Part shown: positions 53,091 to 61,698 of the stretch, piece by piece
How positions within the stretch are numbered: the stretch's first letter is position 1
Layout: every line of letters starts with the position of its first letter
DNA from: Roseiarcus sp963787135
Lineage (GTDB): Bacteria; Pseudomonadota; Alphaproteobacteria; Rhizobiales; Beijerinckiaceae
Length of the DNA: 64,000 nt
Reading direction: 5' to 3'
Assembly (NCBI GenBank): GCA_963787135.1
Contig: CAWBBW010000030.1
Location: 62,001 to 126,000, forward strand
Notes under the pieces: model-generated
What the model was told of the DNA's origin: nothing
The model's database searches: none
The model's input: only the letters and a program-made list of their open reading frames with translations
Translations under genes and position numbers: made by a program

Positions 53091-54302
53091 ATGTCCGCTT
53101 CGCCCGACGCGTCTCTACCCGTGCAGCCCGCGAAACTCGCGGCGGCGCTCGGCTGGCTCGCAGACGGGGCGCGTTCCGCCGCCCGCTCGCAGGATGTGCT
53201 GGAGCAGCTTTGCGTCCGTCTCGTCGAATGCGGTCTGCCGCTCTGGCGGGTTGCGGTGTTCGTGCGCACGCTGCATCCGTTGCTGATGGGGCGCGGCTTC
53301 GTCTGGCGGCCGGACCACGAGGTCGAGGTAGGCGAGGCGCCGTTTCAGCTGCTGGACGACACGACATTCCTGGCCAGTCCCGTGCAGAAAATCTACCTCA
53401 CCGGCGAAGCGATCCGCCGCCGGCTCGCCGATCCGGATTGCCCCGACGACTTCCCGTTTCTCAATGAATTGCGGGCGGACAACGTTACCGACTATCTCGC
53501 CCTGCCGCTGAACTTTACCAACGGCGAAATCCATGTCGCCACCTTCACGACGCGGCAGCCCGGCGGCTTCTCCGAGAATCATGTCGCAGCGCTCGAAGCG
53601 ATCGGACCGCCGCTTTCGAGGGTGGCCGAGGTGAGGGCGCTGCGCGTCACCGCGATCAGCCTGCTCGATGCCTATGTCGGACACAAGGCGGGCGAGCATA
53701 TCCTGGCCGGCCGCATCCGGCGCGGCGACGTCGAGCGAATTCGCGCGGTAATATGGCTTTCCGACATGCGCGGGTTTACGCGGCGCGCCGATGCGATGGC
53801 GCCTGCTTCGCTGATCGAGACCCTGAATCTCTTCTTCGACAATCTCGTGCCCCCGATCGAGTCGGAAGGCGGCGAGGTCCTGAAGTTCATGGGCGATGGT
53901 CTCCTGGCGATTTTTCGCATTTCGGAGAGCGCGGACGCGGACGAGGCCTGTTCGCGGGCGTTGCGGGCGGCGAAGGCGGCGCAAACGAATATCGCGGCGC
54001 TGACGGGCGCGAGCCCGGGCGAAGGCGTCGAGCCGCTGCGGTTCGGACTCGCTCTGCACCTGGGCGAAGCGCTCTACGGCAACATTGGCGCGGGCACGCG
54101 CCTCGACTTCACCTGCATTGGTCCATCCGTCAATCGCGCCGCGCGCCTGGAAAAAGTCGCCTCCCGCCTCGGACGAACCGTGGTCGCCTCGGCGGCCTTC
54201 GCGCGTCATAGGCCGGAAGAATTTATCGCATTGGGCGACTTCGAACTCGCGGGGTTTCGCGAGCCCGAGAAGGTTTTCGGATTGCGCGACGAATTGGGCT
54301 GA
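53091..54302 (+). CDS. Class III adenylate/guanylate cyclase with N-terminal sensory-like domain
   Basis: 403 aa from the ATG at 53091. An N-terminal region of about 200 residues (LEQLCVRLVECGLPLWRVAV, GEIHVATFTTRQPGGFSENH) resembles a GAF-like fold. The cyclase domain begins RAVIWLSDMRGFTRRADAMA (metal Asp), then GGEVLKFMGDGLLAIF (second metal Asp) and GLALHLGEALYGNIGAGTRL, TCIGPSVNRAARLE. It makes cAMP (or cGMP) in the cytosol; the N-terminal part probably senses a signal. Longer upstream starts overlap the opposing small gene. Confidence 0.88.
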   Translation: MSASPDASLPVQPAKLAAALGWLADGARSAARSQDVLEQLCVRLVECGLPLWRVAVFVRTLHPLLMGRGFVWRPDHEVEVGEAPFQLLDDTTFLASPVQKIYLTGEAIRRRLADPDCPDDFPFLNELRADNVTDYLALPLNFTNGEIHVATFTTRQPGGFSENHVAALEAIGPPLSRVAEVRALRVTAISLLDAYVGHKAGEHILAGRIRRGDVERIRAVIWLSDMRGFTRRADAMAPASLIETLNLFFDNLVPPIESEGGEVLKFMGDGLLAIFRISESADADEACSRALRAAKAAQTNIAALTGASPGEGVEPLRFGLALHLGEALYGNIGAGTRLDFTCIGPSVNRAARLEKVASRLGRTVVASAAFARHRPEEFIALGDFELAGFREPEKVFGLRDELG

Positions 54303-54344
54303 GCGTTCGTGTTGCCGTCGGGATGACTTTGCGATACGCATGCC

Positions 54345-54515
54345 CTTGATGGTTCCCTTCGGGGATCAAAAGGGAACACGGTGCAGGCTTAAAAGGCCGA
54401 TGCCGTGGCTGCCCCCGCAACTGTAAGCGGTAAGACGACGCCACTTATGATCACTGGGCAACCGGGAAGATCGGCGTCCGTCGTTGACCCGCGAGCCAGG
54501 AGACCTGCCATCGCT
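54345..54515 (+). ncRNA. Cobalamin riboswitch controlling the Ni/Co transporter
   Basis: It follows the AdoCbl riboswitch pattern in order: AGGGAACACGGTG, GCCGTGGCTGCCCCCGCAAC (the B12-box region), TGTAAGCGGT, CACTGGG-type stem, CCGGGAAGA and GCGAGCCAGGAGACCTGCC. The 3' end is about 100 nt before the transporter start. Repression by cobalamin of a cobalt importer is the expected logic. Confidence 0.92.
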
Positions 54516-54613
54516 CGTTGCAGCCGATCTCGGGCGAGGTGACCGATGGTTTGTCTCTTTTGCGGCATCACCCGCGATCGTGCTGTTTTCCTCCAACAGC
54601 ATGCGAGGGTGTC

Positions 54614-55684
54614 ATGCCTGGAATCGTCTCAAGCGTCCTGAACGAGGGCGGCGCCGATCTGCGCCGCAGGTTGATCGCTATCTACGCCGTGCTGATCGGC
54701 GGCAATATTCTCATCTGGCTCTGGGCGCTCGTTGTCCTCGGCGATCGGCCGGTGCTGCTCGGAACGGCGCTGCTCGCCTATACGTTCGGCCTGCGCCACG
54801 CGGTCGACGCCGATCATATCGCGGCGATCGACAACGTTACCCGCAAGCTGATGCAGCAGGGCCAGCGCCCGGTCGGCGTCGGCTTCTTCTTTTCGCTCGG
54901 CCACTCGGCGGTCGTGGTCCTCCTGTCGGTCGGCGTTGCGTTCGCCGCGTCCGCACTGACTTCGCGCTTTGACTCGATGAAGGCGGTCGGCGGGATTATC
55001 GGCACGAGCGCCTCCGCGCTCTTTCTGTTCGCCATCGCCTTCATCAATGTTCTGGTGCTGATCTCGGTCTACCGCACTTTTCAGGCGGTGAAGCGCGGCG
55101 AACCGTTCGCCGAAGATGATTTTGACATCCTGCTCAACAAGCGGGGCTTCCTCTCGCGCATCTTCCGTCCGGTGTTCCGCCTCGTCACCAGGAGCTGGCA
55201 TATGTTCGCGGTCGGGTTCCTGTTCGGGCTCGGTTTCGACACCGCGACCGAGGTTGCGCTGTTCGGCATTTCCTCGTCGCAGGCCGCCAACGGAATGTCG
55301 TTCAGCTCGATCATGGTCTTCCCGGCGCTGTTCACCGCGGGCATGTCGCTCATCGACACCACCGACGGCGTATTGATGCTCGGCGCCTATGGCTGGGCCT
55401 TCATGAAGCCCGTCCGCAAGCTCTACTACAACATGACCATCACCGCGGTTTCTGTCGTCGTGGCCGTCCTGATTGGCGGCCTCGAAGTCCTCAACCTCAT
55501 TGGTGACCAGCTTGGCCTTACCGATGGCGGCGGCTTTTGGGGGGCGATCGGCGCCATCAACGACAACTTCGGCGTGCTCGGCTATGTCATCATCGGCATT
55601 TTCGCGCTGAGCTGGATCGGGTCGGTCGTTTTCTACAAGTTCATGCGCTACGACGACCTGGACATTCAGGCTACCCGGATCTAG
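54614..55684 (+). CDS. HoxN/NixA-family nickel/cobalt transporter
   Basis: 356 aa from the ATG at 54614 (GAGGG upstream). Eight hydrophobic segments; the NiCoT signature is RHAVDADHIAAIDN in helix II (H-x4-DH), with FSLGHSAVVVLLSVGVAFAA and LFGLGFDTATEVALFGISSS as further family motifs. It imports Ni2+ and/or Co2+ across the inner membrane. The upstream cobalamin riboswitch argues for cobalt supply to B12 synthesis. It is monocistronic. Confidence 0.93.
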   Translation: MPGIVSSVLNEGGADLRRRLIAIYAVLIGGNILIWLWALVVLGDRPVLLGTALLAYTFGLRHAVDADHIAAIDNVTRKLMQQGQRPVGVGFFFSLGHSAVVVLLSVGVAFAASALTSRFDSMKAVGGIIGTSASALFLFAIAFINVLVLISVYRTFQAVKRGEPFAEDDFDILLNKRGFLSRIFRPVFRLVTRSWHMFAVGFLFGLGFDTATEVALFGISSSQAANGMSFSSIMVFPALFTAGMSLIDTTDGVLMLGAYGWAFMKPVRKLYYNMTITAVSVVVAVLIGGLEVLNLIGDQLGLTDGGGFWGAIGAINDNFGVLGYVIIGIFALSWIGSVVFYKFMRYDDLDIQATRI

Positions 55685-55854
55685 CGGCGCGCGAATTCTT
55701 CGGCTCCGGTCACGTCCGCAGGTCAGGAGCGCGGGCGGTCGGCCGCCTCATGCGACAAGGCGTCATGACGGGCCCGGATGGACCGCATCTGCGACGATCC
55801 GCAGCGGAGCTCCCCGCCTTGACGGTTCGCGCAGACCGTCCCACCATCGCACGC

Positions 55855-56538
55855 ATGAAATCCAGCCCGCGAAAATTCGAGCTGACCGCCGACATCCTGC
55901 TGCGAGCCTATTCGATCGGCGTTTTTCCGATGGCGGAGAGCAGCGACGCGAAGGAGCTCTTCTGGGTCGAACCGCATGAGCGGGGAGTGATGCCGCTCGA
56001 TCGGCTCATCGTGTCGCGCAGCCTCGCCAAAGCGGTGCGTTCCGAACGCTTCTGGGTCGTCGCCGACCGCGATTTTCGCGGCGTGATGCGCGCCTGCGCG
56101 GAGCGCGACAAGACCTGGATCAACGACGAGATCGTGCGCCTCTACTCCGAGCTTTTCGACGCCGGCCACGCCCACTCGATCGAAGTCTATCAGGACGGCG
56201 AGCTCGTCGGCGGGCTTTACGGCGTCGCGCTTCAGGCCGCATTCTTTGGCGAGAGCATGTTCCATCGCGTCCGCGACGCCTCCAAAGTTGCGCTCGTCCA
56301 CCTGTTTGCGCGGCTGAGGACCGGCGGCTTTCGTCTGCTCGACACGCAGTTCCTCACCGAGCATCTGGCGAGCCTCGGCGCGGTCGGCATATCGCGCGAG
56401 GCCTTCAGGCTGCGGCTCGCGCAGGCGCTGGAGAGCGAGGCCAATTTCGCCGCCTGGCCTGTCGGGAAGGCGATGTCGGGCGTCGAGGCGCTCGCATGCG
56501 CCCAAAAGTTCGGCATGGAAGTTGCAAATCCGGCGTGA
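55855..56538 (+). CDS. aat: Leucyl/phenylalanyl-tRNA--protein transferase
   Basis: 227 aa from the ATG at 55855; longer starts overlap the transporter gene. Family motifs: LLRAYSIGVFPMAESSDAKE, LFWVEPHERGVMPLD, TWINDEIVRLYSELFDAGHA HS-type region, and the C-terminal FGESMFHRVRDASKVALVHL followed by LLDTQFLTEHLASLGA. It adds Leu or Phe to proteins with N-terminal Arg or Lys for ClpS/ClpAP degradation. With bpt (11672-12415) it completes the bacterial N-degron enzymes. Confidence 0.95.
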   Translation: MKSSPRKFELTADILLRAYSIGVFPMAESSDAKELFWVEPHERGVMPLDRLIVSRSLAKAVRSERFWVVADRDFRGVMRACAERDKTWINDEIVRLYSELFDAGHAHSIEVYQDGELVGGLYGVALQAAFFGESMFHRVRDASKVALVHLFARLRTGGFRLLDTQFLTEHLASLGAVGISREAFRLRLAQALESEANFAAWPVGKAMSGVEALACAQKFGMEVANPA

Positions 56539-56586
56539 GAGGCGGAGACGTTCCGCTCATGACGGCGTTGAACAGTGGATACCGGT

Positions 56587-58029
56587 ATGGCGGAGGTTGC
56601 GGCGTTTGATGAGATGGGGCTTGGGAGCGACCGGACGCGGGCGCTCTACAGGAAGGTGGCGCTTTGGCTCAAGGAGACGCCCCCCGAGCTGCTCGCCGCG
56701 CGCCGCGCCCAAGCCGAATACATGTTCCGCCGCATCGGCATCACCTTCGGGGTCTACGGCGACAAGGACGCGGCCGAGCGGCTGATCCCGTTCGACATCG
56801 TCCCCCGCATCCTCTCACGCGCCGAATGGGGGCGGCTCGAGGCCGGACTTACCCAGCGCGTGCGTGCGCTGAATATGTTCCTGACCGACGTCTACGGGGC
56901 GCGGGCAATTCTCAAAGAGGGGATCGTCCCGCCGGAGCTGATCCTGCGCAATCAATACTATCGGCCGGAAATGATCGGCCGCCGCGCTCCGCATGACATC
57001 TGGGTGCATATCGCGGGCATCGACATCGTGCGGGTGGACGACCAGTCGTTCTATGTGCTCGAGGACAACGCCCGCACGCCCTCCGGCGTCTCCTACATGC
57101 TGGAAAACCGCGAAGTGACCATGCGGTTGCTGCCCGATCTCTTCGCGCGCCACCAGGTTGCGCCCGTCGACGACTATCCGGACGAGCTGCTCGCTTGCTT
57201 GCGCTCGGTTGCGCCGCGCCAGGACAGGGGCGAGGCGACGATCGTGCTCTTGACGCCTGGCCCGTTCAACTCAGCCTACTACGAACATTCGTTCCTCGCC
57301 GACAAGCTAGGCGTCGAGCTGGTCGAGGGGCGGGACCTCTTCGTCGAGGACGACCAGGTGTTCATGCGGACGACCCTTGGACCCCGCCGGGTCGACGTGA
57401 TCTACCGGCGGGTCGACGACGACTTCCTCGACCCGCTGGTCTTCAATCCATCCTCAGTCCTGGGCGTGCCGGGCCTGGTCGGCGCCTATTTGGCGGGCAA
57501 TGTGACGCTCGCGAATGCAATCGGCACCGGCGTCGCCGACGACAAGGCGATCTATACTTATGTCCCTGATCTGATCCGGTTCTATCTGTCCGAAGAGCCG
57601 ATACTCAAAAACGTGCCGACCTACCGCTGCCGCGAGCCCGACGGGCTCAAATACGTGCTTGGGCGGCTGAACGAACTGGTGGTCAAGGAAGTCAACGGCT
57701 CGGGCGGCTATGGCATGCTGGTCGGCCCTCACGCGACCGCCGCCCAGCGCGAGCAGTTCGCGGCCAAGATCAAGGCCGACCCCGACAATTACATCGCCCA
57801 GCCGACGCTGGCGCTCTCGACCTGTCCCGCCTCGTTCGAGACCGGCGTGTCGCCGCGCCACGTGGACCTCAGGCCCTTCGTGTTGTCAGGCGCCGACCGG
57901 GTGCGAATCGTGCCCGGAGGTCTCACCCGCGTCGCGCTGATCGAAGGCTCGCTCGTGGTCAATTCCAGCCAGGGTGGCGGAACCAAGGACACCTGGATCG
58001 TCGACGACCTCGAAGAAGGCGAGGACTGA
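56587..58029 (+). CDS. Circularly permuted ATP-grasp type 2 protein
   Basis: 480 aa from the ATG at 56587. Family features are RRIGITFGVYGDKDAAERLI, the FYVLEDNARTPSGVSYMLEN segment and VVKEVNGSGGYGMLVGPHAT, which supply the ATP and metal sites in permuted order, ending TRVALIEGSLVVNSSQGGGT. These are predicted amidoligases or peptide-bond-forming enzymes, usually found with an alpha-E protein and a transglutaminase-like protein, as here; the alpha-E gene begins 1 nt after its stop. The Anbu proteasome-like peptidase that often accompanies the set is not in the window. Confidence 0.92.
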   Translation: MAEVAAFDEMGLGSDRTRALYRKVALWLKETPPELLAARRAQAEYMFRRIGITFGVYGDKDAAERLIPFDIVPRILSRAEWGRLEAGLTQRVRALNMFLTDVYGARAILKEGIVPPELILRNQYYRPEMIGRRAPHDIWVHIAGIDIVRVDDQSFYVLEDNARTPSGVSYMLENREVTMRLLPDLFARHQVAPVDDYPDELLACLRSVAPRQDRGEATIVLLTPGPFNSAYYEHSFLADKLGVELVEGRDLFVEDDQVFMRTTLGPRRVDVIYRRVDDDFLDPLVFNPSSVLGVPGLVGAYLAGNVTLANAIGTGVADDKAIYTYVPDLIRFYLSEEPILKNVPTYRCREPDGLKYVLGRLNELVVKEVNGSGGYGMLVGPHATAAQREQFAAKIKADPDNYIAQPTLALSTCPASFETGVSPRHVDLRPFVLSGADRVRIVPGGLTRVALIEGSLVVNSSQGGGTKDTWIVDDLEEGED

Positions 58030-58030
58030 C

Positions 58031-58990
58031 ATGCTCGCCCGCACCGCCGACAATCTCTTCTGGCTCGCCCGCTCGATGGAGCGCGCCGACTTCATCGCCC
58101 GCACGATCGAGGCGACGCTGAGGCTCGAATATCTGCCGAAGTCGGAAGGCGACAAGACCGCCGAGTGGGAAGGCGCGCTCAACGCCGCCGGCGCCTACGA
58201 AGGCTACGTCGAAGCGCATGGCGAGCTCGACGAGGAAAGCGCGGTCGAGTTCCTGACCTTCGACCGGTCGAACTCGTCATCGATCCGCAACTGCCTCGAG
58301 AATGCGCGCTCCGCGGGCAGGGCGGTGCGCACGGCGCTGACCGCCGAGACCTGGACCGCGATCAACGACGCTTGGCTCGAACTCAAGCGCTTCGAATCGA
58401 GCCATCACATGGCGCGGCCGCTCGACCGTCTCGCGCTGATGCGCTTCCTCGACTACGTGAAGAAGGCTTCGCTCGACTTCGACGGCTCCTGCTACCGCAC
58501 GATGCTGCGCAGCGAGGCCTACTGGTTTAACCGCCTCGGTCTTTTCATCGAGCGCGCCGACAACACCGCGCGCCTGCTCGACGTCAAATACCATCTGCTG
58601 CTGCCGTCGAGCGAGCCAGTCGGCGGCTCGCTCGACTATTTCCAGTGGGTCGCCATCCTGCGCGCGGTCTCGGCGGCCACTGCCTATCACTGGGTCTACC
58701 GCGACCGGGTGAAGCCCTGGCTGATCGCCGACCTGCTCATTCTCAAGCGCGCCATGCCGCGTTCGCTGGTCTCCTGCTACGAGAGCATCGACCGTGCGCT
58801 GGATTCTCTGGCGCGCGACGACGGGCGCAGCGGCGTCGCGCAGCGGCAGGCGCGCGCGATGCACACCAAACTTGAGCGCTCGAGCATGACCCAGATTTTC
58901 CAGGGCGGACTGCACGAGTTCATCACCGGGTTCATCGAGGACAACGCCCGGCTGTCGAACACAATTTCCGAGCAATATCTCTTCATCTGA
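58031..58990 (+). CDS. Alpha-E domain protein
   Basis: 319 aa starting at the ATG directly after the ATP-grasp stop (translational coupling). Nearly all helical: MLARTADNLFWLARSMERAD opening and the MTQIFQGGLHEFITGFIEDN ending, with the repeated Glu-rich helical motifs that name the family. Its function is unknown; it always accompanies circularly permuted ATP-grasp enzymes and may present a substrate. Family length is about 310-320 aa. Confidence 0.93.
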   Translation: MLARTADNLFWLARSMERADFIARTIEATLRLEYLPKSEGDKTAEWEGALNAAGAYEGYVEAHGELDEESAVEFLTFDRSNSSSIRNCLENARSAGRAVRTALTAETWTAINDAWLELKRFESSHHMARPLDRLALMRFLDYVKKASLDFDGSCYRTMLRSEAYWFNRLGLFIERADNTARLLDVKYHLLLPSSEPVGGSLDYFQWVAILRAVSAATAYHWVYRDRVKPWLIADLLILKRAMPRSLVSCYESIDRALDSLARDDGRSGVAQRQARAMHTKLERSSMTQIFQGGLHEFITGFIEDNARLSNTISEQYLFI

Positions 58991-59004
58991 GGTGGCGGGG
59001 CCCC

Positions 59005-59826
59005 ATGCGGATCCGGATTTCGCACGAGATTGCGCATCGCTATGCGCCCCCGGCCCGCATGCTGATCCAGAATCTGCGCCTGACGCCCTGCGGCTTCGAT
59101 AGTCAATACGTGACCGGCTGGCGCATCGGTGTCGACATCGACACCATGCTCCGTCAGAACGAGGACGAGCACGGCAACATCGTATCCACGTTCTCGCATC
59201 ACGGCGCGCCGGTCGAGCGGCTGACGGTCTGGGCCAGCGGCGAGGTTGAGACGAGCGATGCGGCCGGCGTCATGCGCGGCACCATCGAACGCCTGCCGCC
59301 GGAAATGTATCTGCGGGAGAGCAGGCTCGCGCACGCCAACGGCGCGCTCCGCGCCTTCGCGAAGGAAGCGGCGGCCGGCGCCGCCGATCCGCTCGACGGC
59401 CTACATCGGCTGATGGGTGAGCTTCATCGGGTGATGGCGTTCGACCCGTTCAAGCCGGACGATCCGGAATCGGCGGTCGAAGCTTTCGCCCTCAGGCGCG
59501 GCCGTGCGCGCGACTTCGCCCATATCTTCATTGCCTGCGCGCGCTTTCTGGGACTGCCGGCGCGTTACATCTGCGGCTATCGCGCGGCGGACGAGGCCGG
59601 GGGCGAGCCCGGCGCGCACGCCTGGGCGGAGGGGTTCGCCCCGAAGCTCGGCTGGGTCGCCTTCGACGCGACCGCCTGCCTTTGCGCCGACGACCGTTAC
59701 GTGCGCGTGGTCGTCGGCTTCGATGCCCAGGACAGCGCGTTCGTCCGCGGTTCGCATGGGGGCGGCGAGGACGCTGTCGAGACGGCGATCCGGGTCGAGC
59801 AGGCGGGGATGCAGACGCAGGCGTGA
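59005..59826 (+). CDS. Transglutaminase-like protein lacking the expected catalytic Cys
   Basis: 273 aa, starting 14 nt after the alpha-E stop. An N-terminal bacterial transglutaminase-like domain (ISHEIAHRYAPPARMLIQNL) precedes the core. The core should read G-x-C-x-D-F-A-H but here it is GRARDFAHIFIACARFLGLP, with Ala at the Cys position. The His and Asp are kept (GAHAWAEGFAPKLGWVAFDA, then T). If the family Cys is really replaced, the protein cannot work as a thiol protease/transglutaminase; Cys further along (IACARF) could in principle substitute. The trio is the standard predicted peptide-tagging cluster. Confidence 0.85.
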   Translation: MRIRISHEIAHRYAPPARMLIQNLRLTPCGFDSQYVTGWRIGVDIDTMLRQNEDEHGNIVSTFSHHGAPVERLTVWASGEVETSDAAGVMRGTIERLPPEMYLRESRLAHANGALRAFAKEAAAGAADPLDGLHRLMGELHRVMAFDPFKPDDPESAVEAFALRRGRARDFAHIFIACARFLGLPARYICGYRAADEAGGEPGAHAWAEGFAPKLGWVAFDATACLCADDRYVRVVVGFDAQDSAFVRGSHGGGEDAVETAIRVEQAGMQTQA

Positions 59827-59838
59827 GGAGGGTCGGCG

Positions 59839-59946
59839 CTCCCTCGCCCGCTCGCGGGGAGAGAGCTGGGGTGAGGGATCTTGGCGATTGGCCGCACTGC
59901 GCGCCGCCGCTCATCCTGACCTTCTCCCCGCGCAGCGGGGAGAAGG
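59839..59946. repeat. REP-like palindromes after the transglutaminase gene
   Basis: Two units: 59839-59877 (CCCTCGCCCGCTCGCGGGGA and a GGGTGAGGG end) and 59921-59946 (CTTCTCCCCGCGCAGCGGGG, perfect hairpin). The second is of the same type as the arms at 43008-43181. They sit in a gene-free gap before acdS and could end or protect the upstream transcript. Confidence 0.6.
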
Positions 59947-60061
59947 GACGCCAAAGTTCGCTGTCGGCGCCATGCCCAGCTCGCTCGGTGCAGTGTGAGC
60001 AAAAGCAACCCGCAATCATGTTAATGTTACGAAGCCTCTCATCCGGACGGATTGTTCACGC

Positions 60062-61075
60062 ATGCTCTCCAAATTCCCCCGCTACCCACTCACCTTCGGC
60101 CCGACGCATATCGAGAAGCTATCGCGCCTGACCGCGCATCTCGGCGGCGACGTCGAGCTCTTCGCCAAGCGCGAAGACTGCAACTCGGGCCTCGCGTTCG
60201 GCGGCAACAAGCTCAGGAAGCTCGAATACATCATCCCCGACGCGATCGCCTCGAACGCCGACACGCTGGTCTCGATCGGCGGCGTGCAGTCGAATCACAC
60301 CCGCATGGTCGCGGCGGTCGCCGCCAAGATCGGCATGAAATGCCGTCTGGTGCAGGAATCCTGGGTGCCGCACGAGGATGCGGTTTATGACCGTGTCGGC
60401 AACATCCAGCTCAGCCGCATCATGGGCGCGGACGTTCGCCTGGTCGATGACGGCTTCGATATCGGCATTCGCAAGAGCTGGGAGGACGCGCTTCATGACG
60501 TCGAGGCGCAGGGCGGGCGCCCATACGCCATTCCGGCCGGCGCCTCGGTGCACAAATACGGCGGACTGGGCTATGTCGGTTTCGCCGAAGAGGTGCGGGC
60601 ACAGGAACGCGACCTCGGCTTCGCGTTCGACTATGTCATCGTATGCACGGTCACCGGCTCGACCCATGCGGGCATGGTGGTCGGCTTCGCCAGGGACGGA
60701 CGCCAGCGCAAGGTCTTCGGCATCGACGCGTCCTGCACGCCGGCGCAGACCAAGGCCCAGGTCCTCGATATCGCGCAAAAGACCGCGAAGCTGGTGGAGC
60801 TCGGCCAGGAGATCGTCGCCGACGACATCGTCCTGATCGAGGACTATGCCTACCCGGTCTACGGCGTCCCCTCGAACGAGACGAAGGAGGCGATCCGCCT
60901 CTCGGCGCGTCTCGAGGGCATGATCACCGACCCGGTCTACGAGGGCAAGTCGATGCAGGGCATGATCGATCTCGTGCGCAAGGGGTTCTTTCCCAGGGGA
61001 TCGAAGGTGCTTTACGCCCATCTCGGCGGCGCGCCGGCGCTCAACGGCTACGGCTACGCATTCCGGAACGGATGA
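60062..61075 (+). CDS. acdS: 1-aminocyclopropane-1-carboxylate (ACC) deaminase
   Basis: 337 aa, the family length. PLP enzyme of the tryptophan-synthase-beta fold: the PLP Lys lies in LAFGGNKLRKLEYIIPDA, the nucleophile region is VSIGGVQSNHTRMVAAVAAK, and the C-terminal GGAPALNGYGYAF end with the preceding KSMQGMIDLV segment is typical of true ACC deaminases rather than D-cysteine desulfhydrases. It splits ACC, the ethylene precursor of plants, to 2-oxobutyrate and ammonia; it is a mark of plant-associated bacteria. The 2-oxobutyrate could feed propionyl-CoA and PccA. No acdR is adjacent. Confidence 0.93.
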   Translation: MLSKFPRYPLTFGPTHIEKLSRLTAHLGGDVELFAKREDCNSGLAFGGNKLRKLEYIIPDAIASNADTLVSIGGVQSNHTRMVAAVAAKIGMKCRLVQESWVPHEDAVYDRVGNIQLSRIMGADVRLVDDGFDIGIRKSWEDALHDVEAQGGRPYAIPAGASVHKYGGLGYVGFAEEVRAQERDLGFAFDYVIVCTVTGSTHAGMVVGFARDGRQRKVFGIDASCTPAQTKAQVLDIAQKTAKLVELGQEIVADDIVLIEDYAYPVYGVPSNETKEAIRLSARLEGMITDPVYEGKSMQGMIDLVRKGFFPRGSKVLYAHLGGAPALNGYGYAFRNG

Positions 61076-61167
61076 CGATGGCAAGCTCTGCCCGCCGCGC
61101 GGTTCTCGGCATCGACGCGGCATGGAGCGCCGCGATCTGGGTCCCCGTGCCCGACGTGGCCGTCTGA
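61072..61167 (+). pseudogene. Short N-terminal DUF429-like remnant
   Basis: 31 codons overlapping the acdS stop (ATGA). The peptide RRAVLGIDAAWSA resembles the start of DUF429 (RNase H-like fold) proteins, but a stop follows within 20 residues and no continuation was seen in other frames. Probably a truncated leftover; alternatively an unrelated chance frame. Confidence 0.35.
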
Positions 61168-61188
61168 AGCGAAGCCGAGGCAACGCCC

Positions 61189-61623
61189 ATGGTCCGAAGC
61201 GGCAACCTGTTCGCGGATTTACCGGCGCAATCGGAGGCTGAGCTGACGACGATCCTCGCCGAGGAGCCGGGCGCCAGAGTGGAGCGGATCGTCTCGACGG
61301 GCCAAGCGAGCCCCGCCGGCTTCTGGTACGACCAGGATGGGACCGAATGGGTGATCCTGCTGCAGGGCGCGGCGCATCTCCTGATCGAAGGCGAAGAGGC
61401 GCCGAGGACGCTGCAGCCGGGCGACTTTGTCGAGATTCCGGCCCACGTCCGCCACCGCGTCGAATGGACCGATGCCGACCGGCCGACTGTCTGGCTTGCG
61501 GTTCGCTGGCGCAGTCGAGGGGCGAAACCTTACCCGCGAGCGCGTCCGTGGCCGAGGGTCACGGATCCATCGACCGGCAACCGATACGCTCGCGGCGTGC
61601 CCGAGTTTGGGACGGCCGCGTAG
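61189..61623 (+). CDS. Small cupin-domain protein
   Basis: 144 aa. The single cupin barrel has the two motifs in reduced form: GTEWVILLQGAAHLLIEGEE and LQPGDFVEIPAHVRHRVEWT, with the metal ligands Glu and two His partly recognisable. Tail residues 110-144 are Arg/Pro-rich and not part of the barrel. The substrate and role are unknown. It is on the plus strand 113 nt after acdS. Confidence 0.78.
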   Translation: MVRSGNLFADLPAQSEAELTTILAEEPGARVERIVSTGQASPAGFWYDQDGTEWVILLQGAAHLLIEGEEAPRTLQPGDFVEIPAHVRHRVEWTDADRPTVWLAVRWRSRGAKPYPRARPWPRVTDPSTGNRYARGVPEFGTAA

Positions 61624-61698
61624 AATAAAAAGCTCTGTCGGGTGTTTGACTCCTGCCCGCCGTGCCATTGGCCGGCTCTTGAACCCAGGAGAAGCGCC

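Noticed and set aside
53115..54341. A 408-codon minus-strand frame antisense to the adenylate cyclase gene
   Set aside because: No recognisable domain and a charged, repetitive composition; the cyclase motifs are clear on the plus strand.
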